In this document: positions 1 through 5,764 of the stretch, piece by piece
Layout of the letters: each line of letters starts with the position of its first letter
How positions within the stretch are numbered: position 1 is the stretch's first letter
Program-made: the position numbers and the translations under genes
Notes under the pieces: generated by a model
Seen by the model: only the letters and a program-made list of their open reading frames with translations
What the model was told of the DNA's origin: nothing
The model's database searches: none
Origin: Anaerolineales bacterium
Lineage (GTDB): Bacteria; Chloroflexota; Anaerolineae; Anaerolineales; E44-bin32
DNA: 9,428 nucleotides
Assembly: GCA_030606845.1 (NCBI GenBank)
Contig: JAUWFP010000066.1
Location: forward strand, 1 to 9,428
Reading direction: 5' to 3'

Positions 1-541
1 ATGGAAGCATCAACCCCCCCACCAACATAGAGGGGAGATAGATGAGCTGCGACCACATCACCGTCATGCGTGTGCTGGACGAGAGCACGCCAATCAACAC
101 ACTCATACCTGCAGAAGCGAAAGCCATCACAGCGAATGTAATCAGATAATTGAGCCAATTTACTGGCGCCGGGGCATCAAAAAGCAGTGGAGCGGTGACC
201 GTGATGATTGCCGCCACAATGACCAGATGCAACACAGTGGTTAAAGCTGGAATGGTCAAAATAGAACTTGCCGGTACCCCGTTGATCTTATAGGAGCGAT
301 AGATGCCATCTTCCCGAGCTTTGACGAGAGGATCAGGAATGCCAAGAAGCGTAGCCGATAGAATGGCAAAGGTGACCATGGCCGGAATAAGGAACTCGAG
401 GAACATCGGGTTGATCCCAGGCATGATAGAAGCCATCATAAAATAGAACCCCAACGGCAGTAGGTAATTCACTAAAAGGAGCTGCTTATCTCGTATTCCA
501 GCCCGGAACTCAAAGGAGAAGTGGTTGATGAATGCAGTCAT
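1..541 (-). CDS. ABC-2 type transporter permease, N-terminal part (runs off window)
   Basis: Membrane subunit of an ABC-type exporter, expected in the cytoplasmic membrane with the adjacent ATPase. The visible 180 residues start MTAFINHFSFEF. They contain hydrophobic segments at about residues 21-40, 47-67, 93-117, 130-152 and from 162 to the edge. Between the second and third lies a polar loop with KAREDGIYRSYKINGVP, which resembles the coupling-helix region of DrrB/ABC-2 permeases. The ATG at 541-539 overlaps the ATPase stop codon as ATGA and has a GGAGG site six bases upstream, so the start is well supported and translation is coupled. The C-terminal part, usually one or two more membrane helices, lies beyond the window. 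The family (ABC-2 permease) is secure. The substrate cannot be read; DrrAB-like pairs export drugs or lipids, and other pairs move polysaccharides. Confidence 0.88.
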   Translation of the reverse strand, partial: MTAFINHFSFEFRAGIRDKQLLLVNYLLPLGFYFMMASIMPGINPMFLEFLIPAMVTFAILSATLLGIPDPLVKAREDGIYRSYKINGVPASSILTIPALTTVLHLVIVAAIITVTAPLLFDAPAPVNWLNYLITFAVMAFASAGMSVLIGVLSSSTRMTVMWSQLIYLPSMLVGGLMLP

Positions 542-1455
542 CGGTCACCTCCAGGGGATGTTATTTCAAGAAAACGATCTTCAAGCGAAGGGCGCTCAAC
601 ACGCAAGTCGATCAATGTATCCTTCTGGGTTTCGATGTGAGAAATAATCGCGGCGAGCGTAGATCCGATGTCCGTGCTGAAGTAGATGCTGTATTCATCC
701 TTGGACCCTTGCTGGCTTACAGCCGGGAAAGAGACCCCTGGAGCGGAAAGGCTTGAGCTTTGCGTGCGGACCGAAACTTTTGTTAACCCTGCCCCTTCTG
801 CGGTGATCTCGATGGGAGTGCCGGTGGTTGCGATCTGGCCTCTCAGCAGGATGGCGATCCGATCCGCCATCTCTTCCGCTTCAGCCATGTCATGTGTGGC
901 AAGAATGATGGTCGTGCCAGCTTTTTGCTGCTCACGCATGATCTCGTGCAGTTCGACGCGTGTGGCGACATCCAACCCGGCGGTCGGCTCGTCCAGAAAG
1001 AGCACAGCAGGGTCATGCGCGAGTGCCAGGGCAAGTGAAAGCCGCCGTTGTTGGCCGGTGGAGAGTTGGTGGTACTGTGCATCCCTCTTCTCCGCTAAAC
1101 CCAGGCGATCCAAAAGGTCATACCGAGCATCCACGCCATGATAGGCGCAGAAAAACTTCATCGCCTCATTGACGGTGATACTCTCCGGCAGACCTGAGGC
1201 CTGCAGCTGCACGCCAATCACATTTCGGAGCTTTCGCGGCTCACGGGTTGGGTCAACTCCCGCCACTCGTAGCGAACCGTTATTCGGTGAGCGTAAACCT
1301 TCCAGGCTCTCCAATGTGCTTGTTTTTCCAGCGCCATTGGGGCCGAGAAGACCAAAGATCTCGCCTTTATTTACTTCAAAACTGATGCCATCTACGGCGA
1401 TGAAATCGCCATAGGTTTTGCGAAAATCTCTCACTTCAATGACTGGATTTTCCAT
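538..1455 (-). CDS. ABC transporter ATP-binding protein (DrrA/CcmA-like)
   Basis: Cytoplasmic ATPase that powers the ABC-2 permease encoded next to it. All nucleotide-binding motifs are present: Walker A GPNGAGKTS at residues 38-46, Q-loop glutamine near 83, signature LSTGQQRRL from 131 (Thr replaces the usual second-position Gly of LSGGQ), Walker B VLFLDEP at 151-157, D-loop GLD near 160, and the switch histidine in ATHD at 187-190. Residues from about 225 to 305 form the extra C-terminal domain (DUF4162-like) found in DrrA-type exporters, and the 305-aa length fits that group. The ATG at 1455 follows a strong AGGAGGAG site about ten bases upstream. The stop overlaps the permease start. A role in export of a hydrophobic or toxic compound is inferred from the family only. 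Confidence 0.95.
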   Translation of the reverse strand: MENPVIEVRDFRKTYGDFIAVDGISFEVNKGEIFGLLGPNGAGKTSTLESLEGLRSPNNGSLRVAGVDPTREPRKLRNVIGVQLQASGLPESITVNEAMKFFCAYHGVDARYDLLDRLGLAEKRDAQYHQLSTGQQRRLSLALALAHDPAVLFLDEPTAGLDVATRVELHEIMREQQKAGTTIILATHDMAEAEEMADRIAILLRGQIATTGTPIEITAEGAGLTKVSVRTQSSSLSAPGVSFPAVSQQGSKDEYSIYFSTDIGSTLAAIISHIETQKDTLIDLRVERPSLEDRFLEITSPGGDR

Positions 1456-1465
1456 ATTGGAATAA

Positions 1466-1548
1466 CTCCTCCTGTATCGCCTTACCTATGCTTATAAAAA
1501 CTCGATCACCCAGTCTCGATAGGCGATTGTCAAGTTTCTCACACTAGA
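1466..1548 (-). promoter_or_regulatory. Leader and candidate promoter of the ABC exporter operon
   Basis: The AGGAGGAG ribosome site lies at 1466-1473. Two imperfect promoters can be drawn on the minus strand. One is TTGACA at 1528-1533 with a poor GGTGAT -10 at 1505-1510 (spacer 17). The other is TATAAG at 1491-1496 with TCGAGA at 1514-1519 (spacer 17). The region also holds a direct repeat CTCGAT (1501-1506, 1515-1520), an inverted ATCGCCT/AGGCGAT pair (1476-1482, 1521-1527), and a TCTAGTGT / CAATCGCCT block shared with the promoter region near 5681-5700. Which box is used cannot be decided from sequence. Confidence 0.4.
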
Positions 1549-1716
1549 AATTTATTGCCAAGTGTAAAACAAACCTCTGTAAAATTAGCAGCGTGTTCTC
1601 AGCTGTTTAATCGATGCAATTTGCGTCCGGAGACTACCATTTTGGCAGCTACGTTTTTTGGATTCTTTTACACACCAGCGGCGGTTAACCCGCCAAGGTT
1701 GTGCCTAGATACGTAT

Positions 1717-2616
1717 TTAGGCGGAAACTGGTTCGACTTTGCAGAGCTCTCTGAAGTTGCAATACTCACAGAACCGTCGATTGCTGGCTTGAGGAAAAAC
1801 CGATTTTTCTTTGGGGATGTTCTTTTCCACATCCTTGCAGTAGGCGGACATCTCTTGTGTCTCAACCCTCACCCTCTGTGCAAATTCCCCAACATCTTTC
1901 TGCTCAAGGCGCAGTTCCATCTCGAGATAATCAGGAGAGAGGTAGGCAATGATCGGTCGAATCACCTGTGGATCTGTTTCGAAATGGAAGGATGCCCAGG
2001 CTGCATAGCCGATCAGCTGCGCGCCGTGCTTGTCTTCATCCTGTTTGCCCGTCTTCCAATCGATGACAAAGAGTTCCTGCTGCACCGGAAGGAGAAAATC
2101 CACTTTGCAATAGGCCTTCAACCCATCAATACGTGTCTCACCAAAACCTGGCGGCTCGATGAGCCAGCGATCGTAATGTTGCAGCGTTGGGTCGCAGAGC
2201 CATTGGAAACGCTCGCTTCCAAGCAGGTTCTCGAGTGAGTTCTTCACCTTTGGGAAGACATCATCGAGGCTGATCTCCTCCCTTTCAGCGTAATAGACTT
2301 CCGAAAACCGCTTCGATTTGCAGCGACCTTGGGCGATATCCTGTGCATATTCAAAGAGACGATCCGTATCTACCGCATCCTGTGTGAGTGCGAGGCGCCG
2401 GAGCAGAACGCGGATGATGTCGTGGGCAATTGCGCCGATTTCGAGCGGGATGGTTGTTAATTCTTTGAGCGCCTCGATCCTGACCCTCGGGAACTCGGGG
2501 TCGTACTTAGCGTAATATTGGTAGTAGTATTTGCGCTTACATATCGAGAACACGTTGTAGCGGGTCATGGACCAACCCAGGATCGGCGTGTAACCAAAAC
2601 GTTTCAATTCCATCAT
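1717..2616 (-). CDS. PD-(D/E)XK nuclease with 4-Cys iron-sulfur staple (Cas4/AddB/RecB-like, PDDEXK_1)
   Basis: A stand-alone 299-aa nuclease of the Cas4/AddB/Dna2 type, predicted to cut single-stranded or end-exposed DNA in the cytoplasm. The full active site is visible: H65 in GAIAHDII, D173 in VDFLL, D186 and K188 in the DWKTGK motif, and the downstream Q200-x3-Y204. One cysteine near the N-terminus (C26 in SICKRKYYY) and three at the C-terminus (C283, C286, C292 in CEYCNFRELC) form the usual [4Fe-4S] staple pattern. The length equals the nuclease domain alone; there is no helicase part. The start is one of two adjacent ATGs (2616 or 2613), 25 bases after the preceding gene, so it is probably the last gene of that operon. 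No CRISPR or cas gene and no AddA/RecB partner lies in the window, so calling it Cas4 is not justified. A general repair or processing role is inferred. Confidence 0.88.
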   Translation of the reverse strand: MMELKRFGYTPILGWSMTRYNVFSICKRKYYYQYYAKYDPEFPRVRIEALKELTTIPLEIGAIAHDIIRVLLRRLALTQDAVDTDRLFEYAQDIAQGRCKSKRFSEVYYAEREEISLDDVFPKVKNSLENLLGSERFQWLCDPTLQHYDRWLIEPPGFGETRIDGLKAYCKVDFLLPVQQELFVIDWKTGKQDEDKHGAQLIGYAAWASFHFETDPQVIRPIIAYLSPDYLEMELRLEQKDVGEFAQRVRVETQEMSAYCKDVEKNIPKEKSVFPQASNRRFCEYCNFRELCKVEPVSA

Positions 2617-2641
2617 CTACACTCTTTCCCGAAAAAGCAGA

Positions 2642-3037
2642 TTAGATCGGACTGTTCTGGTCCTGCTGTTTATCTTTTCGAGACTGAAGGAGCATCAAGG
2701 TAAGAATAATTGCCCAGAGGACCATTCTAACGGTCGTTGCTTTGATGCTATCCGGGGCAACCACGTCTCGGTAAGCAATTTGCAGAACCAGCATTACAGC
2801 ACTGTGGCTAACAAATGTGGCAATAGCGGCGGGCATAGCAAACTTACTACCTTTCCAAATGAGGATGGAGGTAATGAAGACGGATATTAGACCTACGATA
2901 AGGTTATAGATCGGGAGCCAATCAATCACGTAATAGTCCATGACCTTTCCCAACACAACCTGGCTGCCAGCAAAGATCGACATCGCCCCGATTGCAAACG
3001 CGATTACTGCAGCTATTTTTCTATAAATGGAACTCAT
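2642..3037 (-). CDS. Small 4-TM membrane protein, unknown function
   Basis: I do not recognise this 131-aa protein. It has four clear hydrophobic segments at about residues 7-29, 38-61, 67-89 and 101-118. They are followed by a charged cytoplasmic-type tail (SRKDKQQDQ). The first loop holds acidic and aromatic residues (DYYVIDW, 34-40). There are no cysteines and no recognisable catalytic motif. The ATG at 3037 lies inside the end of the methyltransferase gene (17-bp overlap) and follows an AGGAG site about seven bases upstream, so the start is well supported and translation is probably coupled. Close packing with the methyltransferase and nuclease argues for a shared transcript. It might be an accessory subunit of the membrane methyltransferase, but that is only suggested by the overlap. 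Confidence 0.75.
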   Translation of the reverse strand: MSSIYRKIAAVIAFAIGAMSIFAGSQVVLGKVMDYYVIDWLPIYNLIVGLISVFITSILIWKGSKFAMPAAIATFVSHSAVMLVLQIAYRDVVAPDSIKATTVRMVLWAIILTLMLLQSRKDKQQDQNSPI

Positions 3038-3608
3038 TGTTTTTCTCCTGTATTTTTTTCCTCAACAAAGAGGGAATTGGAATAATAAAAGGTGTTGTTC
3101 TCCTATAAGCTAGATAGTCCTCTCCAAATCGTTTTTCAAGCTCCTTCTCTTCAACGAACCTGGTAAAGAGCAAGATGATCACCGAAAAAGCGAATACCAT
3201 AACCAATGAACTGATGGAACCCAACAAAATACTGATTCCGAAAAAGAGGTTGATCAACCCAAAATACAGCGGATTACGACAATACGAATATGGCTTTTGG
3301 ACAACGAGGTTTTGCGTGGCCATCAAAGGCATCGGTGTGCCTTGTCCAATCACCCTTTGTGCCCTGATAGACCACAACAGGATGATGAGACCTAGGGTGA
3401 TTAAAATTCCACCAAGCACTGCTCTGGCTGCGGGGGTTAAAAATAACGGTAGCTGCAGCCAGGGATCCAAAACGAATTTGGGAATGACAAAGAGAAGAGC
3501 AGGAAAGAAAAATGAGTAAACAAAGACAGGGAGTGCTTTAGCCAAAAACCGCGTCCTGGGAGAAAGCGGAAGATTGGAAGCATCTGCTAGTTTATCTGCA
3601 AGTTTCAT
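3021..3608 (-). CDS. Isoprenylcysteine/phospholipid methyltransferase-family membrane protein (ICMT/PEMT-like)
   Basis: Integral membrane methyltransferase of the ICMT/PEMT superfamily, expected to transfer a methyl group from S-adenosylmethionine to a lipid-type or otherwise membrane-embedded substrate. Family signatures are clear: GQGTP at residues 88-92, then KPYSYCRNPLY at 105-115 (the PY-x-x-x-RNP-x-Y core), then EEKELEKRFGEDYLAYRR at 153-170, ending in a P-F-I-I-P tail. The paired glutamates and the RNP region form the SAM pocket in known relatives. Hydrophobic segments lie at about 22-44, 62-82, 112-131 and 133-151. The 195-aa length is typical. A purine-rich AGAGAGAG site precedes the ATG at 3608. 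It starts 36 bases after the 85-aa gene ends and overlaps the next gene. The true substrate is unknown; bacterial members are often misnamed, as most bacteria lack prenylated CaaX proteins. Confidence 0.87.
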   Translation of the reverse strand: MKLADKLADASNLPLSPRTRFLAKALPVFVYSFFFPALLFVIPKFVLDPWLQLPLFLTPAARAVLGGILITLGLIILLWSIRAQRVIGQGTPMPLMATQNLVVQKPYSYCRNPLYFGLINLFFGISILLGSISSLVMVFAFSVIILLFTRFVEEKELEKRFGEDYLAYRRTTPFIIPIPSLLRKKIQEKNNEFHL

Positions 3609-3644
3609 GTGCTCTCTCTTGTGAGACCTCTTCTGGGCTTCAAA

Positions 3645-3902
3645 TTACTCTATCGTTGGTTGTTCAGCTTTTTTCCGGCGATTGCGCTGCCATTTAGTAA
3701 GGTAAGGGATCAGGTATAGATAAGATCCGCTGATAACCAGCATCAGCATCAAGATAGATTGCAATTGCTCTATCTGGGGCGGCAAGTGTTCAGCTCCCCC
3801 TCCGCTAAACTTTGAAATAACGGCAAGAGGAATGATGATGATCGTTGGTATGGCAATCCAACGGTGGAATCTACGAGTCCATTTGTTAAAGAATTTCTTC
3901 AT
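3645..3902 (-). CDS. 85-aa two-TM membrane protein, unknown function
   Basis: A very small membrane protein that I cannot assign. It begins with a basic, aromatic stretch (KKFFNKWTRRFHRW, residues 2-15), followed by hydrophobic segments at about 16-31 and 47-68 and a strongly basic tail (KWQRNRRKK). Both ends are therefore predicted to face the cytoplasm. The RRFHRW start recalls the first helix of PepSY-type iron-regulated membrane proteins, but the similarity is short and I do not rely on it. The ATG at 3902 overlaps the MarR stop codon (ATGA) and has an excellent AAGGAG site seven bases upstream, so the gene is almost certainly real and coupled to the regulator. Such a small membrane partner could be a target of that regulator; this is inference. 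Confidence 0.72.
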   Translation of the reverse strand: MKKFFNKWTRRFHRWIAIPTIIIIPLAVISKFSGGGAEHLPPQIEQLQSILMLMLVISGSYLYLIPYLTKWQRNRRKKAEQPTIE

Positions 3903-4351
3903 TTTATATCTCCTTGTTCTTCATTCTCGATAGTTTGTACGGCTCTTTCTAGTAAAGCGAGCAGGGTCGTTCTTTCTTTTGGGGCGAGGCCTGTGAGCAG
4001 ACGTTCGAACCTCTGGCAACGGAATTCGTGAGTGCGTTGATGTAATTCCTGACCTTTAGCGGTCAGAAAAAGCTGCACAGCGCGCCCATCCCGGGGATCG
4101 GGCTGGCGAGTGAGGAAACCTGCATTTTCTAATTGGCTCACACCGATGCTCACTGTGGGTTTTGAAAGTTTTAGTCCGGAAGCCATAGCTTGAATGCCGC
4201 AACCTGGGTTTGAAGCTGAGTATGTAAGGAGGGCTAATTGAGATAGAGAGATGCTGGCTTCCTTTGGTGGAGCAGTCTGTGGTCCCCACTGGCGCAGTCT
4301 GTCCATCAGAAGCAGGAATTGTTCTGCTGATTGTTCAAGATTGTTTACCAT
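3899..4351 (-). CDS. MarR-family transcriptional regulator
   Basis: Winged-helix DNA-binding regulator, 150 aa from the chosen start, the normal MarR length; members act as dimers, usually as repressors released by a small ligand or oxidation. Visible parts are the N-terminal dimer helix (residues 5-22), helices 3-4 with the recognition segment SKPTVSIGVSQLENAGFL (63-80), the wing with D85-x-R87-D88-G89-R90 (the family signature), and C-terminal dimer helices (102-142). C51 and C112 are present and could serve redox sensing, but this is unproven. I chose the ATG at 4351, which has AGGA nine bases upstream. A longer reading from a TTG at 4396 has no ribosome site. The stop overlaps the 85-aa gene. 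The likely operator is the 17-bp palindrome at 5629-5645; no copy of it precedes this gene, so self-control would be by readthrough. Confidence 0.92.
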   Translation of the reverse strand: MVNNLEQSAEQFLLLMDRLRQWGPQTAPPKEASISLSQLALLTYSASNPGCGIQAMASGLKLSKPTVSIGVSQLENAGFLTRQPDPRDGRAVQLFLTAKGQELHQRTHEFRCQRFERLLTGLAPKERTTLLALLERAVQTIENEEQGDIK

Positions 4352-4435
4352 AAGCTTTGATCCTGGCTTAGAACAGCGCGGGTCAGAATTTGTCAAAGGT
4401 TCGGATTACTCTGAAGGGGACTCCTAAAGAGAAAT

Positions 4436-4663
4436 CTAGACAGCCTCGTTTTCGCCCTTCACAGCCTTGTCCAAGATGCTCAAGAATTCGTCCAGGGGCA
4501 CACGGTGAATGCGGGCGGCTGTCTTAACAGTAAGTACCTTGCCCAAGATTCTGCGTACTGAAAATCGCCCAACGCGCTGTACACCAAATATTTCCATGAC
4601 ATCGGCAATATCACCGTACTCATTGAGGATGTCTGAGACTCGCGTGTCTTTTGTTATTTCCAT
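4436..4663 (-). CDS. DUF1858-like small protein lacking cysteines
   Basis: A 75-aa soluble protein that resembles the DUF1858 domain: an opening MEITKDTRVSDILNEYGD, a helix ending in IFGV at 24-28, and a C-terminal helix VPLDEFLSILDKA. In DUF1858 proteins the middle normally carries a C-x-x-C pair after the first helix. Here that place reads FGVQRVGRF and the protein has no cysteine at all, so metal or redox chemistry is unlikely. I chose the ATG at 4663, which has an AGGAG site seven bases upstream. An extension to a GTG at 4714 would run through the inverted repeat at 4696-4716 and has no good ribosome site. It lies between the 8-TM gene and the MarR gene on the same strand. The family call is by eye and moderately sure; the function is unknown. 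Confidence 0.7.
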   Translation of the reverse strand: MEITKDTRVSDILNEYGDIADVMEIFGVQRVGRFSVRRILGKVLTVKTAARIHRVPLDEFLSILDKAVKGENEAV

Positions 4664-4674
4664 AAGTTTGCTCC

Positions 4675-4716
4675 TTTTGATTGAAATGATCCCTAACACC
4701 TTATCAGGTGTCACCT
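4675..4716 (-). promoter_or_regulatory. Candidate promoter with overlapping inverted repeats upstream of the DUF1858-like gene
   Basis: A perfect 6-bp inverted repeat, ACACCT-TATC-AGGTGT, covers 4696-4711. Its right arm is shared with a second palindrome AGGTG-T-CACCT at 4706-4716. On the minus strand GTGACA (4709-4714, one mismatch to TTGACA) is 17 bases from GATCAT (4686-4691, four of six matches). If this weak promoter is real, the repeats cover its -35 box and spacer, a usual operator place. No T-run follows, so a terminator is unlikely. Confidence 0.4.
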
Positions 4717-4748
4717 AAGCCGTATTTAGAAAAATTTCCAACCGTTAA

Positions 4749-5561
4749 TCATGCAGTTTTCTCCGCACCGTTGATCCATTTAGTGAGCATAGTATTGCTC
4801 TTAGGCAAAATAAAACTGATCTTCAAAAACAGGGCCAGTATCGGGGCAAGAAAGTACATCGAAAACTTAGCGGATTCCATGGTTGTCACTACACCCAACG
4901 GGATGCCAGCAACGAGAGTCAACAGGGCTGCGAACAGACCCAGTTGCAAAGCCCATTTTTTGCGGGTCAGCAAGGCAACGACAAAGCTGCCCCACGCTAT
5001 GGATGCAATCCAACTAAGACGCTGGCCAATGATAAAGAGAGTACCCCCTCCAGATAACATTTGGTCGGTAGATGCGACACCATTCATAAAAGCCATCACA
5101 TACGCCATACCTGCCACCGTGCTGATGGCGATGATTTTGGGGTCAATCTGACGAACATAAGTTAGCAGGAGGAAGAAAGCAATGATATTGGGGATGAAAA
5201 CGAAGGCGTATATCGGAGAGATGCCCCGACTCATGGCAGGAATTAACATGAAGAAGCTCAGCAAACTGAGCACATTGGCAACGATAGCACTGCTCCAAGC
5301 CCACTCCTCTCGCTTGATAAATCCGTATGCCGAGACTGCCCAGATCACCCCACCGATAATACCGATGTCATTAACAACCGGCATGACATATTTCGAGACA
5401 CTCAGTCCGTCTTCAATGATCTCTCCACCAGCCCGACCGTCTGCCATTTCAGAGGCCATGATCGGATCGTATACCTGTAAGAAACCGGCATAGATCACAA
5501 CAATGCCGAGAATCGCAACGATAATTGAGAGTACAGCACCGACTTTTGATCTCGTTTTCAT
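4749..5561 (-). CDS. 8-TM integral membrane protein, unknown function
   Basis: I do not recognise this 270-aa protein. About eight hydrophobic segments are visible, near residues 8-28, 60-82, 88-110, 117-136, 142-162, 175-198, 203-225 and 233-252. A roughly 30-residue loop after the first helix (DPIMASEMADGRAGGEIIEDG) is rich in acidic residues and glycine and is probably extracytoplasmic. No transporter signature, cysteine pair or enzyme motif stands out. The ATG at 5561 follows AAAAGGA about nine bases upstream. A strong promoter (TTGACA at 5668-5673, TATTAT at 5645-5650) with a MarR-type operator on the start site lies just upstream, so its expression is probably repressor-controlled. No convincing terminator separates it from the DUF1858-like gene, so readthrough into the downstream genes is possible. 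A role in efflux or membrane stress is only a guess from the regulator type. Confidence 0.82.
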   Translation of the reverse strand: MKTRSKVGAVLSIIVAILGIVVIYAGFLQVYDPIMASEMADGRAGGEIIEDGLSVSKYVMPVVNDIGIIGGVIWAVSAYGFIKREEWAWSSAIVANVLSLLSFFMLIPAMSRGISPIYAFVFIPNIIAFFLLLTYVRQIDPKIIAISTVAGMAYVMAFMNGVASTDQMLSGGGTLFIIGQRLSWIASIAWGSFVVALLTRKKWALQLGLFAALLTLVAGIPLGVVTTMESAKFSMYFLAPILALFLKISFILPKSNTMLTKWINGAEKTA

Positions 5562-5628
5562 GAGGTTTTCCTTTTAATGTTTTAGCGATAATTCATGATG
5601 GATTATTTAGATCACAGTCCCCATATAC

Positions 5629-5645
5629 TTAGTTTAGCAAACTAA
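5629..5645. promoter_or_regulatory. MarR-type operator palindrome
   Basis: TTAGTTT-AGC-AAACTAA is a perfect inverted repeat with 7-bp arms and a 3-bp centre, the size and AT-rich style of MarR-family operators. It touches the -10 box of the minus-strand promoter and covers the predicted start of transcription near 5638, so a bound protein would block initiation. The MarR gene at 3899-4351 is the obvious candidate binder; that link is inferred from proximity. Confidence 0.7.
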
Positions 5646-5673
5646 TAATATCACCTGGTTCGGGTAGTGTCAA
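5645..5673 (-). promoter_or_regulatory. Strong sigma70-type promoter of the 8-TM gene
   Basis: On the minus strand a perfect TTGACA (5668-5673) is separated by exactly 17 bases from TATTAT (5645-5650, five of six matches). Transcription would begin near 5638, giving a leader of about 77 nt before the ATG at 5561. This is the best promoter match I found in the window. Confidence 0.8.
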
Positions 5674-5680
5674 CGCTAGA

Positions 5681-5722
5681 AGGCGATTGCCTACACTAGA
5701 CTCCGCGTAGGAAGTGTATACT
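5681..5722 (+). promoter_or_regulatory. Upstream region of the plus-strand 4-TM gene, weak -10 candidate
   Basis: TATACT at 5717-5722 matches the -10 consensus at five of six bases on the plus strand, but no acceptable -35 box lies 16-18 bases upstream. The AGGC-GATT-GCCT mini-palindrome (5681-5692) and ACACTAGA (5693-5700) lie just upstream and recur near 1521-1548. An activator or an alternative sigma factor may be needed for expression. Confidence 0.3.
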
Positions 5723-5764
5723 GGAGCTTAGTGAGCAGTCACGTTGTGAGATTAAGAGATCCTT

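Noticed and set aside
686..1141. 151-aa plus-strand frame opposite the ABC ATPase
   Set aside because: It is antisense to the ATPase, which has every expected motif; the Ser/Arg/Ala-rich product is typical of a mirror frame.
1680..1694. GGCGG-TTAAC-CCGCC hairpin after the nuclease gene as a terminator
   Set aside because: The stem is only 5 bp and on the minus strand it is followed by GCTGGTGTGTAAAAG with no T-run, so it does not meet the rho-independent pattern.
1555..2238. 227-aa plus-strand frame opposite the nuclease gene
   Set aside because: It lies almost wholly antisense to the well-supported nuclease, has no ribosome site or promoter that I can see, and its protein shows no domain; it is a shadow frame.
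1717..2616. Naming the nuclease cas4
   Set aside because: The motifs fit Cas4, but they also fit AddB-type and other stand-alone PDDEXK_1 proteins, and there is no repeat array or cas gene in the window.
4391..4396. Perfect TTGACA upstream of the MarR gene as a -35 box, and the TTG within it as a start codon
   Set aside because: The best -10 (TCTAAG, spacer 18) would start transcription near 4360, downstream of the AGGA ribosome site at 4361-4364, so promoter and translation start do not fit together. As a start codon the TTG lacks a ribosome site and would add 15 residues that the family does not have.
4708..5151. 147-aa plus-strand frame opposite the 8-TM gene
   Set aside because: Antisense to a hydrophobic gene with a strong promoter and ribosome site; no independent support.
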